From Tetraselmis striata (lineage: Eukaryota > Chlorophyta > Chlorodendrophyceae > Chlorodendrales > Chlorodendraceae): 64,000 nt of DNA. A program made the position numbers and the translations under genes. The DNA lies in NCBI GenBank assembly GCA_006384855.1, contig VCJN01003150.1, forward strand, positions 59,645 to 123,644, in the 5' to 3' direction. Positions 31,803 through 49,603 of this stretch are shown here, one piece after another (within the stretch, counting starts at the first letter, position 1; the number at the start of each line of letters is the position of its first letter). The notes under the pieces are model-generated. The model saw only the letters and a program-made list of their open reading frames with translations. It made no database searches and was not told where the DNA came from.

Positions 31803-34527
31803 AGTTGCGTTATCTGACCAGCCGTATGTTGCGGAATGCCTCACATAGGCTCGATACTTAGCGCGCGGAGCTGCCCCGCGGGGCTGCTCGCTCGCTACCA
31901 TGGCCGGTCGGGCGCGCCGCCCCGCCGGATGGTCGTGGGTGTCGTGGCGGCGGGCGGCGGCTGGGACGATTCCGTCACCGACGACGTCGACCGCGAGGCG
32001 GCGGGCGGCGGCTGGTCCACCAGCGAAAGCGCCCGGAAATCTCCTGCTGGAGGCCGCGTTGGCGGCAAGCGCTGGTCTTCGTCGCAGGATGACGGGCGTG
32101 GCGGCGGTGGAGGTGGCGGCGGCCGTGGTGGTGGATGGGGCACCCGGCGCGGCGACCACGACCAGCGCTCCCCCTCCTCCTTCGGCGGGCGCGGCGGCTT
32201 TCGCGGGGGCTCCGGCGGGCGCAGCGGGCGCGGTGACGCCGTCGAGTGGGTGTCCAGGCCATCCAAGAGCTCGGTAAACAGCCGACTGACGGGGGAGGTG
32301 GTGTATGGCGTCGCGCCGGTGCTGACGGCGCTTCAGAAAGGAAGGTGGGAAGCCATCTCCCCCCCCCCCCCCCCCCCCCCTTCCCCCACCGGCCGCCATC
32401 AAAACCCCCCTTCCCCCCTTCTGCCTCGCTCTCCCTTAACCTCTTCCCCACAACCTCCAAGCTGTCGCCCCCCGCAACCAGGCAATGCTATGCTATCGAT
32501 GTCTCCACTTGGTATGTTTCCTATCTATCGACTAGGGCAGGCCTGACCCCCAGCTAGCTGCATGCCGCTGCATCGTGACAAGTATGGGTGGCGCACGATG
32601 TAGCTCTGTGCCATGTACGTATCGCATGGGACATGCGTGACATGGCTTGGCAGTAATCCTCGCGGCAGTCATATGCTGCGGCGGCTTCGCTCCGCGTGCT
32701 TACCTTGGCGGCGTGTGCGAGCCACACAAGCGGGCTGTGAGTGGCTTCACACGCTGATGCAGTGACAAATAGAGAGGGGGTTTGGCTCGAGGGTGAGGGT
32801 TAGGCACACATCAGCTGATGCGCTGATGCGGCGCTGCGCAGGCGCGAGGCGCACGGGCTGTACGTGCAGAAGGGACTGGACATGCGGAAGCGCAAGGACG
32901 GTGCGGCACTGCGCCTGGCGCTATCTGAGGCGGAGGCGCTGGGCATCCAAGTGGAGTACGCGGAGAAACACGACCTCAACATGATGTCGGACAACCGGCC
33001 CCACCAGGTGCGTAGGTGGGGGACAGGCGCCCCATGCTAGCAGAGGGATGGTGAAGGGGGGGAGGTGCTGGGGAGTGCCCAACATGAGCATGCGTGGGGG
33101 TTGTACAGGGCCTGCTGCTGGACTGCAGCCCGCTTGAGTGGGAGGCCATGGAGAGCCTGCCCCCGCCGCCGCCGGTGGCTGACGGCGCCGCGCCGCCACT
33201 GTGGCTCGCGCTGGACGAAGTCATGGACCCGGTGAGCCTCCCTCCCCCAATCCCCACCCCCGCAACCCACCATCGCTCCCCCCTGCTTTTGGTGACTGGA
33301 AGGAGAGGGAGATGGACAGCGGGAAAGGACACTGTCAAAGTAGTTGCCAGGAGCTGCAGCCAACACCGGCGTTGCATCAGCAGCAGCCTCTTTCATCGGC
33401 CACCCATTCGTCCACATGACGCGTCCTGTCCTTGATGACGCGCCGGCTTCGCTCCATGTTGCTGCTTTGGACCCCCTCGCGAACAGAGTGAAACCATCTT
33501 GAAACCCGCACCACCGATGCCAGGGCTAGATGCTGCAGAAATGTCAGGTTTTTGGACCCGCGAGATTACACTCGATGGTGCTGGGAATTGTGTGCGTTGG
33601 GGGGCTGAGGAGCAAGGGCGTCCACCGGGGGGAGGGGGGGGGGGGGGGGCAACAGGCGACGAGGTCAAGGCGAGGGTGGCATGTCGAGGGTGACATAAGT
33701 GTCAGTGGCGTGCGGTTAATGGTGTGCCAGAGATCGCCACTCGGCTGTTCATCGCTGTAAAGCTCAGGAGGGGCGTGGGTGGAGATCAAACATTTGTGAT
33801 GGAGGTCTGTTGGCGGCCCTAGACTCTCCCGGAAGGCGGCGCGGCGCGTGGAGGTGGCTAACCGGCCGCCACTGGGGGCGCCCCCTTCCCGTGACGCAGC
33901 AAAACTTCGGCGCCATCCTGCGATCCGCCTACTTCCTGGGCGCCGCCGGCGTGCTGGCTTGCAAGCGCAACTCGGCGCCGCTGTCGGGCGTGGTCTCCAA
34001 GGCGAGCGCGGGCGCGCTGGAGCAGATGCCGGTGCACTCATGCAGCAACCTGCCGCGCACGCTGCAGGACGCCCGGGACAGCGGGTGGCTGGTGTGCCCA
34101 TACAGCCCCCCCTTTACGTCAGCCTCCCAAGAGCTGGACAAGCAGAGGGATATGTATAGGTGTGGGTGTGGGTGTGGGTGTGGTGCATAACATGCACATG
34201 ACATTGTGAATTTTTTATATCCGATGTATGTATAATATCTGAACATACCTATCACTTCATTGAGCCAAACAGTCTAAATATCTCTGCCATACGTTAGGCT
34301 TCATATAGACATCGCTGTCTACCGCCCCCTTGCTAGACAGAAGGAAATATAATTATCTGGAAATACATCCGGAGACCACCGCGAATATGGCCTATATAGC
34401 CATAATATATAGAATATGGCCTGCACAGTTGTAAATATTCACACCACGATTTGTTGTTTCGGGGCTTGCGAATCCAATTTTAGTGTTATGGTACGGGAGA
34501 TGTATGGAATCTATACATCCCGAATAT

Positions 34528-34591
<64 letters not shown>

Positions 34592-35073
34592 TATGTATAT
34601 ATTTATATTTAGATTTATATATATGTATATATGTATATATGTGTGTGTATATATACTACACACACAAAAGTACGTGTATCTGTGTCTTTCCAATGCTTCC
34701 CCCCGACCTTAATGATGATCGTGTACTACCGAGCTCAAAGTGGCATGGCGTGGGCTTGGCTCCGTGTCCCCGTGATGAATGTCCGACTACTGCAATGGGT
34801 AATCCGCAGGTGCTGGGCGCGGGCGCGGAGGAGGGCTCGCAGGACTGCTCAGCCTACGTGATGGAGCGCCCCACGGTGCTGGTCATGGGAAACGAGGGCT
34901 ACGGGCTGCGCACCAACGTGCGGCGCGCCTGCGACGGCATGCTCAGTGTCGGCTCGCTCGGCGGCGGCGCGGACTCCTCGCTTGCGGCGGGCGTGGAGAG
35001 TCTCAACGTCAGCGTCGCGGCGGGCATCCTGCTGCACTCCCTCATGTCCTCCGCCGCGCAGCCCCAGCGCTGA
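31667..35073 (+). CDS. MRM1: SpoU-family rRNA 2'-O-methyltransferase, MRM1-like
   Basis: Transfers a methyl group from S-adenosylmethionine to a ribose 2'-OH; MRM1 in yeast and animals modifies large-subunit rRNA of mitochondria. Six exons fit in phase: 31667-31730, 31849-32344, 32842-33007, 33109-33231, 33900-34091, 34810-35073, giving 434 aa. The first ~35 residues are basic and hydroxylated (MQQALRGAPVFPVNRHTDAL), fitting an organelle transit peptide. A Gly/Arg/Ser-rich spacer (about residues 80-145) precedes the substrate-binding entry GEVVYGVAPVLTALQKG. The SPOUT knot motifs are PQNFGAILRSAYFLGA with SKASAGALE (motif 1), VLVMGNEGYGLR (motif 2) and ESLNVSVAAGILLHSL (motif 3). All key residues appear intact. 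Plastid rather than mitochondrial targeting cannot be excluded. Introns carry C runs (31769-31800, 32359-32380), a G run (33637-33648) and a CA microsatellite. Confidence 0.9.
34530..34585 (+). repeat. (CA)n microsatellite in an MRM1 intron
   Basis: About 27 uninterrupted CA units, followed by AT-rich tata repeats to 34665, all inside the last intron. Confidence 0.95.
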
Positions 35074-38000
35074 GCGCCCCGGGAGGGCATCCACCCCCTC
35101 AAAAGCAGCTGAGTAGAGCGGATCCCCGAGTGGGGCCATGATAGGGTATGTATTAGGGTGTTGCCGCTCTGTTGCCCACCAATGATGTCTGCAGTACGGA
35201 CCTCTCAATCAATGCCATGTGGGCACGGCTGTCTATGGCCTAGGTAACGTGGGCGGAATCGGAATTTAAAAATTCTTACAACTTTGCTCCAGAGCGATCC
35301 AGGCCAGCTGATTTGCGGCCCGACCACGTAAACCCGCAAAGGGTCGACTTGCGCCCGTCGCATGCAGTCGTCTGACGGCCAAGCTTTTCTATCTCAGAGA
35401 GAAGCTTGTCGTCCTCGCCCCCTCTCTGCCCCCAACCCCCTAGCATTGGCATAACAGAGCACTTTTATACCGCCGCACACCACCAGTCTACGGCCTCAGG
35501 CTACCGCTAGGTGTTTTGTCCTCGAGAAGCAGCTTTCGGCCCGCTGGTCGGGCGGGCGTCTAGCCAGGGCGGCGCCGTCTTGCCATCTATTCTCTTCGGC
35601 AGGGTATGTCCTGCAGAGAAAGTACCGACGGACTGGGGCAGCCGAGGCGTCCCGCCCTCTCCTATTCTCCGTACATGCCTCTCCGCCGCCCGTTGTGGCG
35701 CTTTCCCGGGCCTGGTTTCGGAGCGATGCTTGCGGCGGTGAGCGAAATTGTGAAAGCAGCACACCGGAGAACTAAAATTGCTGCGAGTACTCAAACATTG
35801 GACCCTGTTGCCAGATGCTGTTGTTGGTGATGGGTTAGTCAGTCAGGCAGGCAGTCATTCCACTCGTCCTATCAGCGAGTGGCCCAGACGAGGGGCCAAA
35901 CACGCTCTCACGTGCATGGAATCTCAAGGACTGGGGTCTGTCACTCTGTCCTCAATGTGTGGCCAAGAACTGAAATGCAATCTCTAATTCAAAAACAGAT
36001 CGCAAACCAGCATCGCATCGCTGAGTCCGGGCTGTCCAGACAAGCTCCTTGGGCAGCGGTGCATGAAGGACTGGCAACGAATGGGGAACTCTTTCGAAAA
36101 GCGCAGCATCCGTTGCAAGGTGATCGTTCAAAGTTTCGTGACGGACGGTACCTGGTAGCTATTGCAATGATCGGGGAAAGCACCCCACTGGCCAGAAAGT
36201 GTATAGACTCATAGACGGCGATCATCATGGTGGTGACGACCACCGTCTCCACCGATAGCAGAAAGGACCCTGGTGCTACGACCACCATCATGTATTGTAG
36301 TGCTGAGTTTTCGCGATCATGTTCACGCAGACCCGCATTCAACATCTAGACAACCTGAATCTGGGCCGTCGGTTTTTTGGAGTCGGAGCCGTCACTGGGA
36401 CATGAGAGTAGGGAGAGAGACAGAGACCGAGAAACTTGCAGTCAGGGCAAAGGTGACCCAGTACGATAGGGACATATCACCCCTTGTCACCATTAGTTAG
36501 CGCACCAGTGCTTATTACCAAATTGTCTGCTCATAACTGGTGTAGTAATGTCAGCTGTGGATAACATAATATCACGTAGGGACTGCTAGGAAGGCTGTTG
36601 AATACACTTCTCCGCATGAGTATGGGGCTGTATTAGTATATTTACAAAAGACGAATTCAATCGACATGCCCACAAGTGGTTACATTGAGGCCATGCGCGC
36701 GTGCTTGCATATTTTTGAGGGCTGTACGCCTTGGCTCAAGTGCTGTGATAGCGTGTTAGATCCGATAGTGCCACGTTCTAGGTACTGCCATATGAAAAAA
36801 TGACTGTTGCCGAAACAAAGGGTGCTGTGGCGCCAGTGTTGTCCATAAATATGTGATACACACACACACGCACACACACACACACATATTTATATAATGT
36901 ATATGTTACATATTACATGTAGATATATATATATCAATATTTCTATTTCTATATATATATATTTACATAAGTATTTATGTATTATATATACATATGTATT
37001 TACACATATACCTATATAAACAGACATATACATATATACACATAGTATGTATACATATATACACACATATGTACATATCTATACACGTATCTATGGGCCA
37101 GACTTGCCGCCGTACTCGCACCACGTGACCCTTGGTTCGACGCCACGACCCAGCTTGGCGAGCGCCGCCGCGAGGGAGTGGCACGCGTCGTGGTACGGAT
37201 GCGTCTGTTGTGCGGGGCCAAGCTGTGCCAAGCTGCAGGCACGATCACGATTTTTCTCAGCAGTCTAACGCCACTTTCGGGACTATTATGATTCCGACGG
37301 CATGTTCTTGCGAGTTGTATGTCTTTAAGTCTTTATGTCTTCACATGCATGCCGGCGTGGTGGCTCGTGGGTCTATTAGAAGTCGAAGCATCAGGGGCGG
37401 ATGGATGTGACGAACGGCGCTGCCGGGTATTATACTAGCGCGGCTATTTGGATGTCGCGCGTCAGCAGCTCACATTGTGGTACGCTGCGGACACGTCTGC
37501 GGGAATACCAATGATGTTCCGCCGTGCCGTCGTCCGTACGTGCTTACGCAAGGCGTGGGGCGGAGAATACATTTCAGTCATGTGTAGGATAAGGTTATGT
37601 GATACATACTACTGTTTCGTGCCGTTTCGAATTCAAACACTATCCCCCCCCCCCCCCCCCCCCCGCCCACTCGCCCCGCCCCACTTTTTTTTCTGAGCGA
37701 AGCGGGACCTAAATCAAGATTGAAGTTGTTATGGCCTTACGGCTACGACTCAACGACGCATCAACTCGGTGTTTATCGCGACTACAGCGTAGGTACTTCT
37801 TGCGAGCCGCAACCGTGAATATGTACCGGGTATCCATACGAGTATTTGAGGTTATTACTACTCCAAATGCCAGATAGCGATTATATGCTGGATAAACGAC
37901 GCCTACTGCGCGATACGACTACTCGCGAGCCGCAACCGTAAATTCGTACCGGGTGCAGGTACCCGCATACGAGTATGTGCCGTTACGATACGACACAGCA

Positions 38001-38302
38001 AACTAAATTAAAACTTTTAGCATGTTTAAGCGCGCTTTCGCGCGCCCAGGAAGGCCTGCTGCCCAGCCCTCCCCGGGGCAGCCCTGGGCCCCAAAACGTC
38101 TCGAACTAGGTTAGCAGGCTGCCCTTAAGGGTCCTGCAGGTTGTGCCGAGGCCCTGGGCCGTGTGCCGTGGTGCCGGTTCGTCGAATGGCGCGATGGCGC
38201 GAAGGCCTCCCGCCGCTTTTTTTTTCCGGGTCGGCACAAGTACCGTCACACTCACTCAGCTCACAGCACTAGCCCCAGCCGGCACTTTCACGCAGCCAAG
38301 CC
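35074..38302. other. Gene-poor interval with simple repeats
   Basis: No convincing gene. Contents: CA and TA microsatellites at 36857-37090; a C homopolymer at 37645-37664; a ~65 bp direct repeat (about 37795-37856 and 37912-37988, sharing gcgagccgcaaccgt, gtaccgggt, atacgagtat). The last 250 bp are GC-rich and may be the upstream region of the ORF that starts at 38303. Confidence 0.5.
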
Positions 38303-39843
38303 ATGCCGTTCACCAAGAACACTTCGAGGCGGCCTTGTCCTCAGAGGGCCAGCACTCGGAGGCTGCCTGCTGTTCGGACTGCCAACAAATCTACCTACGA
38401 GACCATCGCTGATCAGCTCGATGCCGCCAAAGGTCTACGCACTAAGAAGACAAAAGACTTGGACAGCACCAGGCTGGAGGTGACGCGGCTAGTCGAGGAG
38501 ACCACCTCCCTGAAAGATGCTATGAGGAAGCAGCGGCGGCAGGCTTTGGACACAGAGCACGCGCTGGAGCGCCAGCTAGAGGCGCTGACGACGACAGCAG
38601 TGGGCAGCAGCGAATCAGATGGCGACGAGGCAGAAATTCAAATTCGAAACCGCAAGCGCAGTGGGCCACGAGACGACGAGGACATGTCAGCCCGCACCAG
38701 ACTCGCACCACTTTACAAAAGTGATATGGAGGAGTTCATGGACGAGCGCTTCGAGGGCGGCAGCGGTGGGAAAGTGGCTCTTCTGGCTGTGGTGGCCTAT
38801 GTGGCTGCGCACCTGGAGGTCCTGGAGTACATCGTGGAGGAGCACGACATCAGGCGGAAGGCTGCCCTCACAGTCATCACTCGGTTGAAGCAGCACTGGA
38901 CCATAGATACATGTTGTGCCCTATTTGTCCATGGCAAGTTGGACATGGATGGCTATCAGGCTATCATAAACAACTTATGTAAATGGTATTGTCCTGTGCT
39001 CGAGCGATGGTTGCCGCTGCATCTTGGTTTCAATGTGTATGCATCAAAGCTAGCTGCCAGAGACGCCATGAAAGACAAGTTGACTGAGGCAGCAGGCAGC
39101 TATGGCATGGCCTCAATCTGTGAGGGTCAGGGAGCTGTGGCCAGCCCAGAGATAGTGCTGAGGGAAAGAGTGGAGGACATCCTGGAGGAGTGCCCCCCTG
39201 CCGAAAGACCAACAAAATGTCAGTGGTTAAGGGGTTGGGTTCAGCCAACTGGAGGAAGCGCCCCTCCAACAAGATCCTGCGCAACTACTCTGCCATGGTG
39301 CTGAAGCCGTTGTGCATGAAGTACCGGCATCGTGGGGTCAGGCCCAGGGCAGGCGACGCCATCAACAGCCCTGACAACAACATGTTGACGATGTTGTACG
39401 CTGGCAAGGACAGCTATCACCTGATCGACAAGATGCTGAATGCAGTGCCTGCATACGCCCCTGGGGATCTCAATGAGCCCAAGGTGAAGGAGACAGTCAA
39501 ACAGACCCTTGAGCGGCTGCAAAGGGACGGCCTGCAATTTGGTCTGATATCCATCTGCTTCTACCTGGGCGGCGACCTGGCCTTTCAAACCGAGTTCTTT
39601 GGGCTGGCCGGGTGTGCGAGCAACTACCCGAGTGTTTGGTGTGAGATCATGAAGCACCAGCTATCATTTCTATGGTGCCAGTTCACAACCGAGACAAACC
39701 CCAGGCGCAGATCTAATCTGCGCATAAACATGTGTGCGCATGCTTATGGGGCGAAGTGGGGCATCACTGAACCATATCGATGCCCTGGCTGCAAGGTACC
39801 CCCTCTACCTGCCCGCACCCGCCCTGTGCCTCTCGCTCCATGA
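38303..39843 (+). CDS. Unrecognised, possibly transposon-derived protein
   Basis: The first open frame (38303-39304) has a basic N terminus, a likely coiled coil (about residues 30-95, with LEVTRLVEETTSLKDAMRKQ), an acidic hinge and a helical region. Near 39200 the frame shifts by one, and a second stretch (39190-39843) continues with ILRNYSAMVLKPLCMKYRHR and ends YLGGDLAFQTEFFGLAGCAS, NYPSVWCEIMKHQLSF, then ITEPYRCPGCK followed by a gtaccc donor-like site. The GGD...F..GLAG..SNYP.VWCE pattern resembles, from memory, a widespread eukaryotic protein group often found in repeated, transposon-like copies. No catalytic triad could be assigned. Good codon composition over 1.5 kb argues that the ORF is or recently was coding. 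Confidence 0.5.
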
Positions 39844-40298
39844 TGACAACACATGACATGCTGTGCGTGTGTATTACAGGCAAATATTACAGAGCATGAG
39901 TTATCTATGTCTAGCCATTCATCTGGCACCTGAATCTCCTGCATAGGGTGCATTGACCTTACATAATTAAGCGATCCCACATTGAACCGGAGCACCGCCT
40001 TCTCTACCTTGAAGTGCCGGCTGTCCTCTCCTCTGTGGCTTTCATACTTTTCCCTGTCTGGGAAGTAATCAGTCCTGGGAGGGCATCACATAGGCGGCAT
40101 CCGTCAATCGCAACAGTCGGCCAAAAATACATTGCACACCAGCAGGGTGATGGGCACAGCCTCCTTACCTGTGAGAAATGAAAAGAGGGTTGAGCAGGAT
40201 GGCTATGCTCTGGGTGTCTGCCACCACGTTCCCGATCCCCCTATACTTGTGTCGAGCGCTCTTGGGGATACCATGAAGGTAAGCTATCTTCGTGATGA
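39844..40298. other. Possible downstream exons, unresolved
   Basis: A tattacag acceptor-like site at 39879 could extend the upstream ORF by about 20 codons, but no clear exon was found. Nothing else recognised. Confidence 0.3.
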
Positions 40299-40601
40299 TC
40301 AGAGGAGGTCCGTGGTGATGAAGTCCCGAACGCTCTTGCTGTTGCTGTGTTGCTCGTCCACCTTGTGCCAGTCCGAGAAGCCGTCCCAGGTCCGAAGCTG
40401 CTCGATGGTCAGGCCAGCCAAGCTTGTCAACCAGTTCGTCCCAACTCGGCACTTCCGAAGCCGCCTCTCGACCTGGGTGACGAAGGGACCGCGGCCGAGG
40501 TTCCCTGTGACCGCCAGTTGTGCGTGGAGGCTGTGACCGCACTCATTGCACTCGCCAGTGGCTTGCGCATTATCGGCCCGCGCGCCCAAAAACGCGCACA
40601 T
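40299..40601 (-). CDS. Small ORF with a CxxC pair, function unknown
   Basis: A 100-codon frame from an ATG at 40601 with coding-like codon use and a GECNECGHSLHAQLA half-zinc-finger, then VTQVERRLRKCRVGTNWLTS, QLRTWDGFSDWHKVDEQ, ending TTDLL. Tryptophans and cysteines are well placed for a folded domain. It could be the last exon of a larger minus-strand gene or part of the same transposon-like unit as 38303-39843, facing it. No family recognised. Confidence 0.35.
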   Translation of the reverse strand: MCAFLGARADNAQATGECNECGHSLHAQLAVTGNLGRGPFVTQVERRLRKCRVGTNWLTSLAGLTIEQLRTWDGFSDWHKVDEQHSNSKSVRDFITTDLL

Positions 40602-42075
40602 CGGGCACGCCAGTACTCACCCACCCTTCAGGGTGCCCTACAAGAACACACATCGCGGGAGTTACAGGACGGTAACTCAAAAAGCAAGAACATGACGACC
40701 TCACTAACATGTATATGTTGCCGATACAACAAACTCGTGAGACCTTCCGGGGAGGTGTGGAGATCTCCTTCGCATCCCCCAACGGGGTTCGTTGTGAGTG
40801 GGTGGGATAAAAACGATTTACGCCCCCCCGCCGAGGCGGGTACCGCGCGCGCGACGGCCCATGAGCGAGTCAACACCCAAACATACGGCCGGCCAACCCC
40901 AGTGTGCAGTCAAACATATGTGAGGAGCGTGTATACCGGGTTTGGGCCTCACCTGCTGGGTTCCGCGCCTGGCAGAGCTGGTGACAGAGGGGTAGGTGGT
41001 GTTGTGAGATGCGAACTGACACCGGACGCGGCGCGGCGCGGCGATGTACGCGTGCGGGGCCGCGCAGAACGGAAAATCGGGGTGTCTTAAATAATGCTCG
41101 AATTTTAATATAGTTTGCTGTGGACAAACTACAGATGGAACGTGGCCTCAACCGCCAGCCCCGCCCTCGCCCCGCCCCTCCAGCGCGCGCGCCTCCCGCC
41201 GGGGCGGGCGGGCCGCATCCCCAGCAGATGACCGTTCATCCGCGAACAGGCGGCAGGCCGTCGTTGTACGCCTCAGTGACCAGTCATCTCACACTCGTAG
41301 TGTCTGGCAGTTTCAGGACCCGCCAAGAGGAGGCAAGCCAAAGTGCAGGTGCTTCACAGGGCTCGCGTGGAGGGAATTTTCTCACGACCGGTCTGCTAGG
41401 CTTTGACAGCAGTACTTGTGGCCCGCCCCGCCTCCAGCAGTCGCTAGGCCCGCATTGACATACTGTACCAGATTCTCAGCCTACTTTGCTGTCCCCTCCC
41501 AGCCGTGCCCCTCAACCCCGCCACTTAGCGGGAAACCAATCGACACTGTATCTCCCTCCTCTCGCGCCGCACATCGTGCCTTCGTCGTGCCCACGGCCCG
41601 CCTCTTCCACCCTTCGCGCCGTTCCGAGAGTGCCCGCCCGCTCCACCCCGCCACCCAGGAAGTCGGCGATCTAGGCTCACCGCCGTGGCGTCTACTGGGA
41701 AAAATGTTGTGTGTGTGTTGGGGTACCGGGGGGGGGGGGGGGGGGGGGGGGGTCGCGGCCCGCGGCATCGCGCCCCGCTGCTCCAGGCGAATTTGCAGGC
41801 GGGCGTCAGCTCCTGGGAATGGCGGGGAGGTGGGGGTTCGGGGGCGGGGGCGGGGGCGGGGGGCCAAAATAAGCGGCTCGAGTTAGCGGCCAATGGTGCC
41901 CAAATTCTCGGGGCGAGACTAGCTTCTGTCCAAGAGACGAGAACCTGCTCACGCGCGGCGGCAGCGGCGGCGTGCATCACAGCGGGAAGAGCTGGGGGCT
42001 TTCTGGAGCGGCAGACTGAGCGCCATGCTGTGCCGCACCGCACCTGGCAGGGCGCTCAGGAAAACACTGGGCACC
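40602..42075. other. Intergenic, upstream flank of the aminotransferase gene
   Basis: Only low-complexity Pro/Arg-rich or Gly-rich reading frames. A G homopolymer of about 25 bases lies at 41728-41752 and a ggggcggggg array near 41840-41865 (potential G-quadruplex DNA) about 220 bp before the start codon. Confidence 0.4.
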
Positions 42076-47544
<5,469 letters not shown>

Positions 47545-47789
47545 AAATCAGCAGCCACTGCGATCTGTTGAGATCGCTCCTGAGTCCTGAAAGCCCCCCC
47601 CCTTCCCTTCCCGGTTGCAAGGGAAGGCACTCTGGCACAGCTTGGCTTCGTTCGGGTGGCGTAAGACTGGGTATCTACGCCCCTGTCATATCATCGATGT
47701 CAGGTGATATCACTGATATCAGGTGGATCTGCGATGGTCTTGCGCATATATATCGTATGAGTTTTACTATATAGTTGCCCGTAATAAAA

Positions 47790-49200
47790 CCATTGCCACA
47801 GCGTTCTTGCAGTTCATGTTTTTATTGCTCTGGAAGTAGATAATTGACAGGGGTTCCTGTTTTCGAGGTTCCAGGGGGGTTGCACATGTTACGTTCGCAA
47901 CGCCATGCACCGTCGGGGAGGCGCATGCTGTCCACGGCCTCACACCGCGGGTCACGCCAGCGGGCGTTGTAGCAGGGCAGAAGTGCGTTTTCGGACGTCG
48001 CGAGGTTACGATGGTGCATGTGCCCCACATAGCAGTGAGCATGGCGAATCGACGCGGGTTGAACTGCCAATCGTCGCAGTCAACCTCGCGACGGAGGCGG
48101 TCAACCCAGGTATTCGCCGCGGAACGGATGTAGCGCATTTACAGGGAAATGCCGTGCGTGTCGTCCATGAGGAACCATGTCTTGCACAGCTCAACCACGA
48201 GGCGCGGGGAGCGAGAGGTGAGGTGAGGTTGGTGAGGACGCCGAGAACCGCTTTGTTATCCTCGTGCAAGTGGGTGTGACGGTTGCGGAGCTTGGTCGTG
48301 CAATGGCGGGGTTCGCATCGGGAGGAAGGACTCAATAGCCAAACGGACAGGTTTGAGCTATTTCAGGGCAATGTGCGTAGAGCGGTCATCGTCGTACCAA
48401 AAACCTCGAGCCGCATGGGGTTCGTTCAGAACGGCGCCCCAACCGTACGGCGAATTGTCGTGCAAGTAATAATCGGTTGGGCACATGGCGGTTTATGGGG
48501 CGGCCGTTGTGTTGGGTTGGCACGCCCACCCAAAATTGCACGTTCGAGCTAGCGGGTGAGCTTGACGCGACCGGACCAAGAGTCGCGAGTCTTGACCACA
48601 TCATCATACCCCTCTTTGACTAAGAAATGGGCAGGGGCGTTGATCAAGTACGTAGAGAAACTGACACTTGCCCGCGAGGGCGGCCAACTCGCGAGCACGT
48701 AGCCACTGGCGGTCTCGTTTCGCACGTTGGATGAAGCGTTTCGTTGTACGAGCAATGACGGTGAGTTTCTTAGCCGGCGCACGAATAGTAGGCGACTTCG
48801 ATGTGTCGATTTCTCTTTGGGTGGGCTCCCGGGCGCCTTTGTTGGGATTGCGCAACATGCCAAATTCCGAGAGGTAGGTTCGATGCAGTCGCGTTGCCAC
48901 ATGGCCTCAGCCTGAATCTGAGCTAGAAACAAGAAATCGCCCATGTACGGCAACGTGTACATGCCAAATCGACGCCATGGGACTGCTGTGCCGTCTGCAT
49001 CACGCAGTTGGGCTACGACGGAATGTCCTGGTGAAGACGTTGGCGAACCGACAAAAGGAGACACCAACCAACCCATGGGAAGGCCAGCCAGTCAGTACAA
49101 ATAGAATGCCGCAGTAATCGACCGTGAAAAAGTCCATGTCCTCAAGGGCGATTCCAACTGCACGGCGCTCCGAGCGGAGGCTAAATCGGGGCAATGGCAA
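47790..49200 (-). pseudogene. DIRS-like pol relic: RT, RNase H and tail
   Basis: Minus strand from 49200: AVGIALEDMDFFTVDYCGIL, then FANVFTRTF, the catalytic box as YTLPYMGDFLFLAQIQ, thumb WLRARELAALAGKCQFLY, TRDSWSGRVKLTR, the RNase H stretch HLHEDNKAVLGVLTNLTS, YIRSAANTWVDRLRREVD, and the tail SENALLPCYNARWRDPRCEA, VDSMRLPDGAWRCERNMCNP. Same family as the relic at 1730-5660. The active-site DD is GD here, so the enzyme was dead independently of its frameshifts. Upstream RT and any gag or recombinase are missing. Confidence 0.85.
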
Positions 49201-49603
49201 AATTTGAAATTTGAAATTTGTTGCAACTGAATCAAGTTTTGTGTCTTGACAAGCGGCCTTTACTTTTAGTTATTGGTGTGTGGCGGGCTGGCGCCTGTCG
49301 CGTGCCGCTCGTAATAGTTTTGCACAATACAAAACGTTGAAGTTTTAAAATCGACATATATATACATAGCGCCATATATATAGCGCCATGTAGACATGTA
49401 GTAAGGACGAGTACATACCGTAATGCAACGGGTCGGTCACTCAGTCAAACACTCAAACATAACGCGAATAACACAATTCGCGTTATCATAGTGCGCTTGA
49501 GACCTGGGTCGGCAAAAAGCAGAGGCATATGAAGAGGTGCCCCCCCCCCGCCCCCTTCAACCCTTGACTCGTGCGTCGCTTATTCTGAGCGTGTGCCTTG
49601 CAG
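49201..49603. other. Intergenic
   Basis: AT-richer sequence with short tandems (aaatttg three times at 49201-49220; tatagcgccat twice near 49370-49390). No gene recognised. It may hide the first exon of the gene that continues at 49604. Confidence 0.4.

Noticed and set aside
34483-34700. Frame coding for THTHTH/VCVCV repeats
   Set aside because: Direct translation of the CA microsatellite within an MRM1 intron.
41120-42010. Pro/Arg-rich and Gly-rich frames upstream of the aminotransferase
   Set aside because: Low-complexity readings of GC-rich DNA around the G homopolymer at 41728.
42025-42075. Upstream in-frame ATG of the aminotransferase
   Set aside because: Starting there would place 17 residues before the catalytic Cys, which must be at the mature N terminus; MCGIFG at 42076 is the family start.
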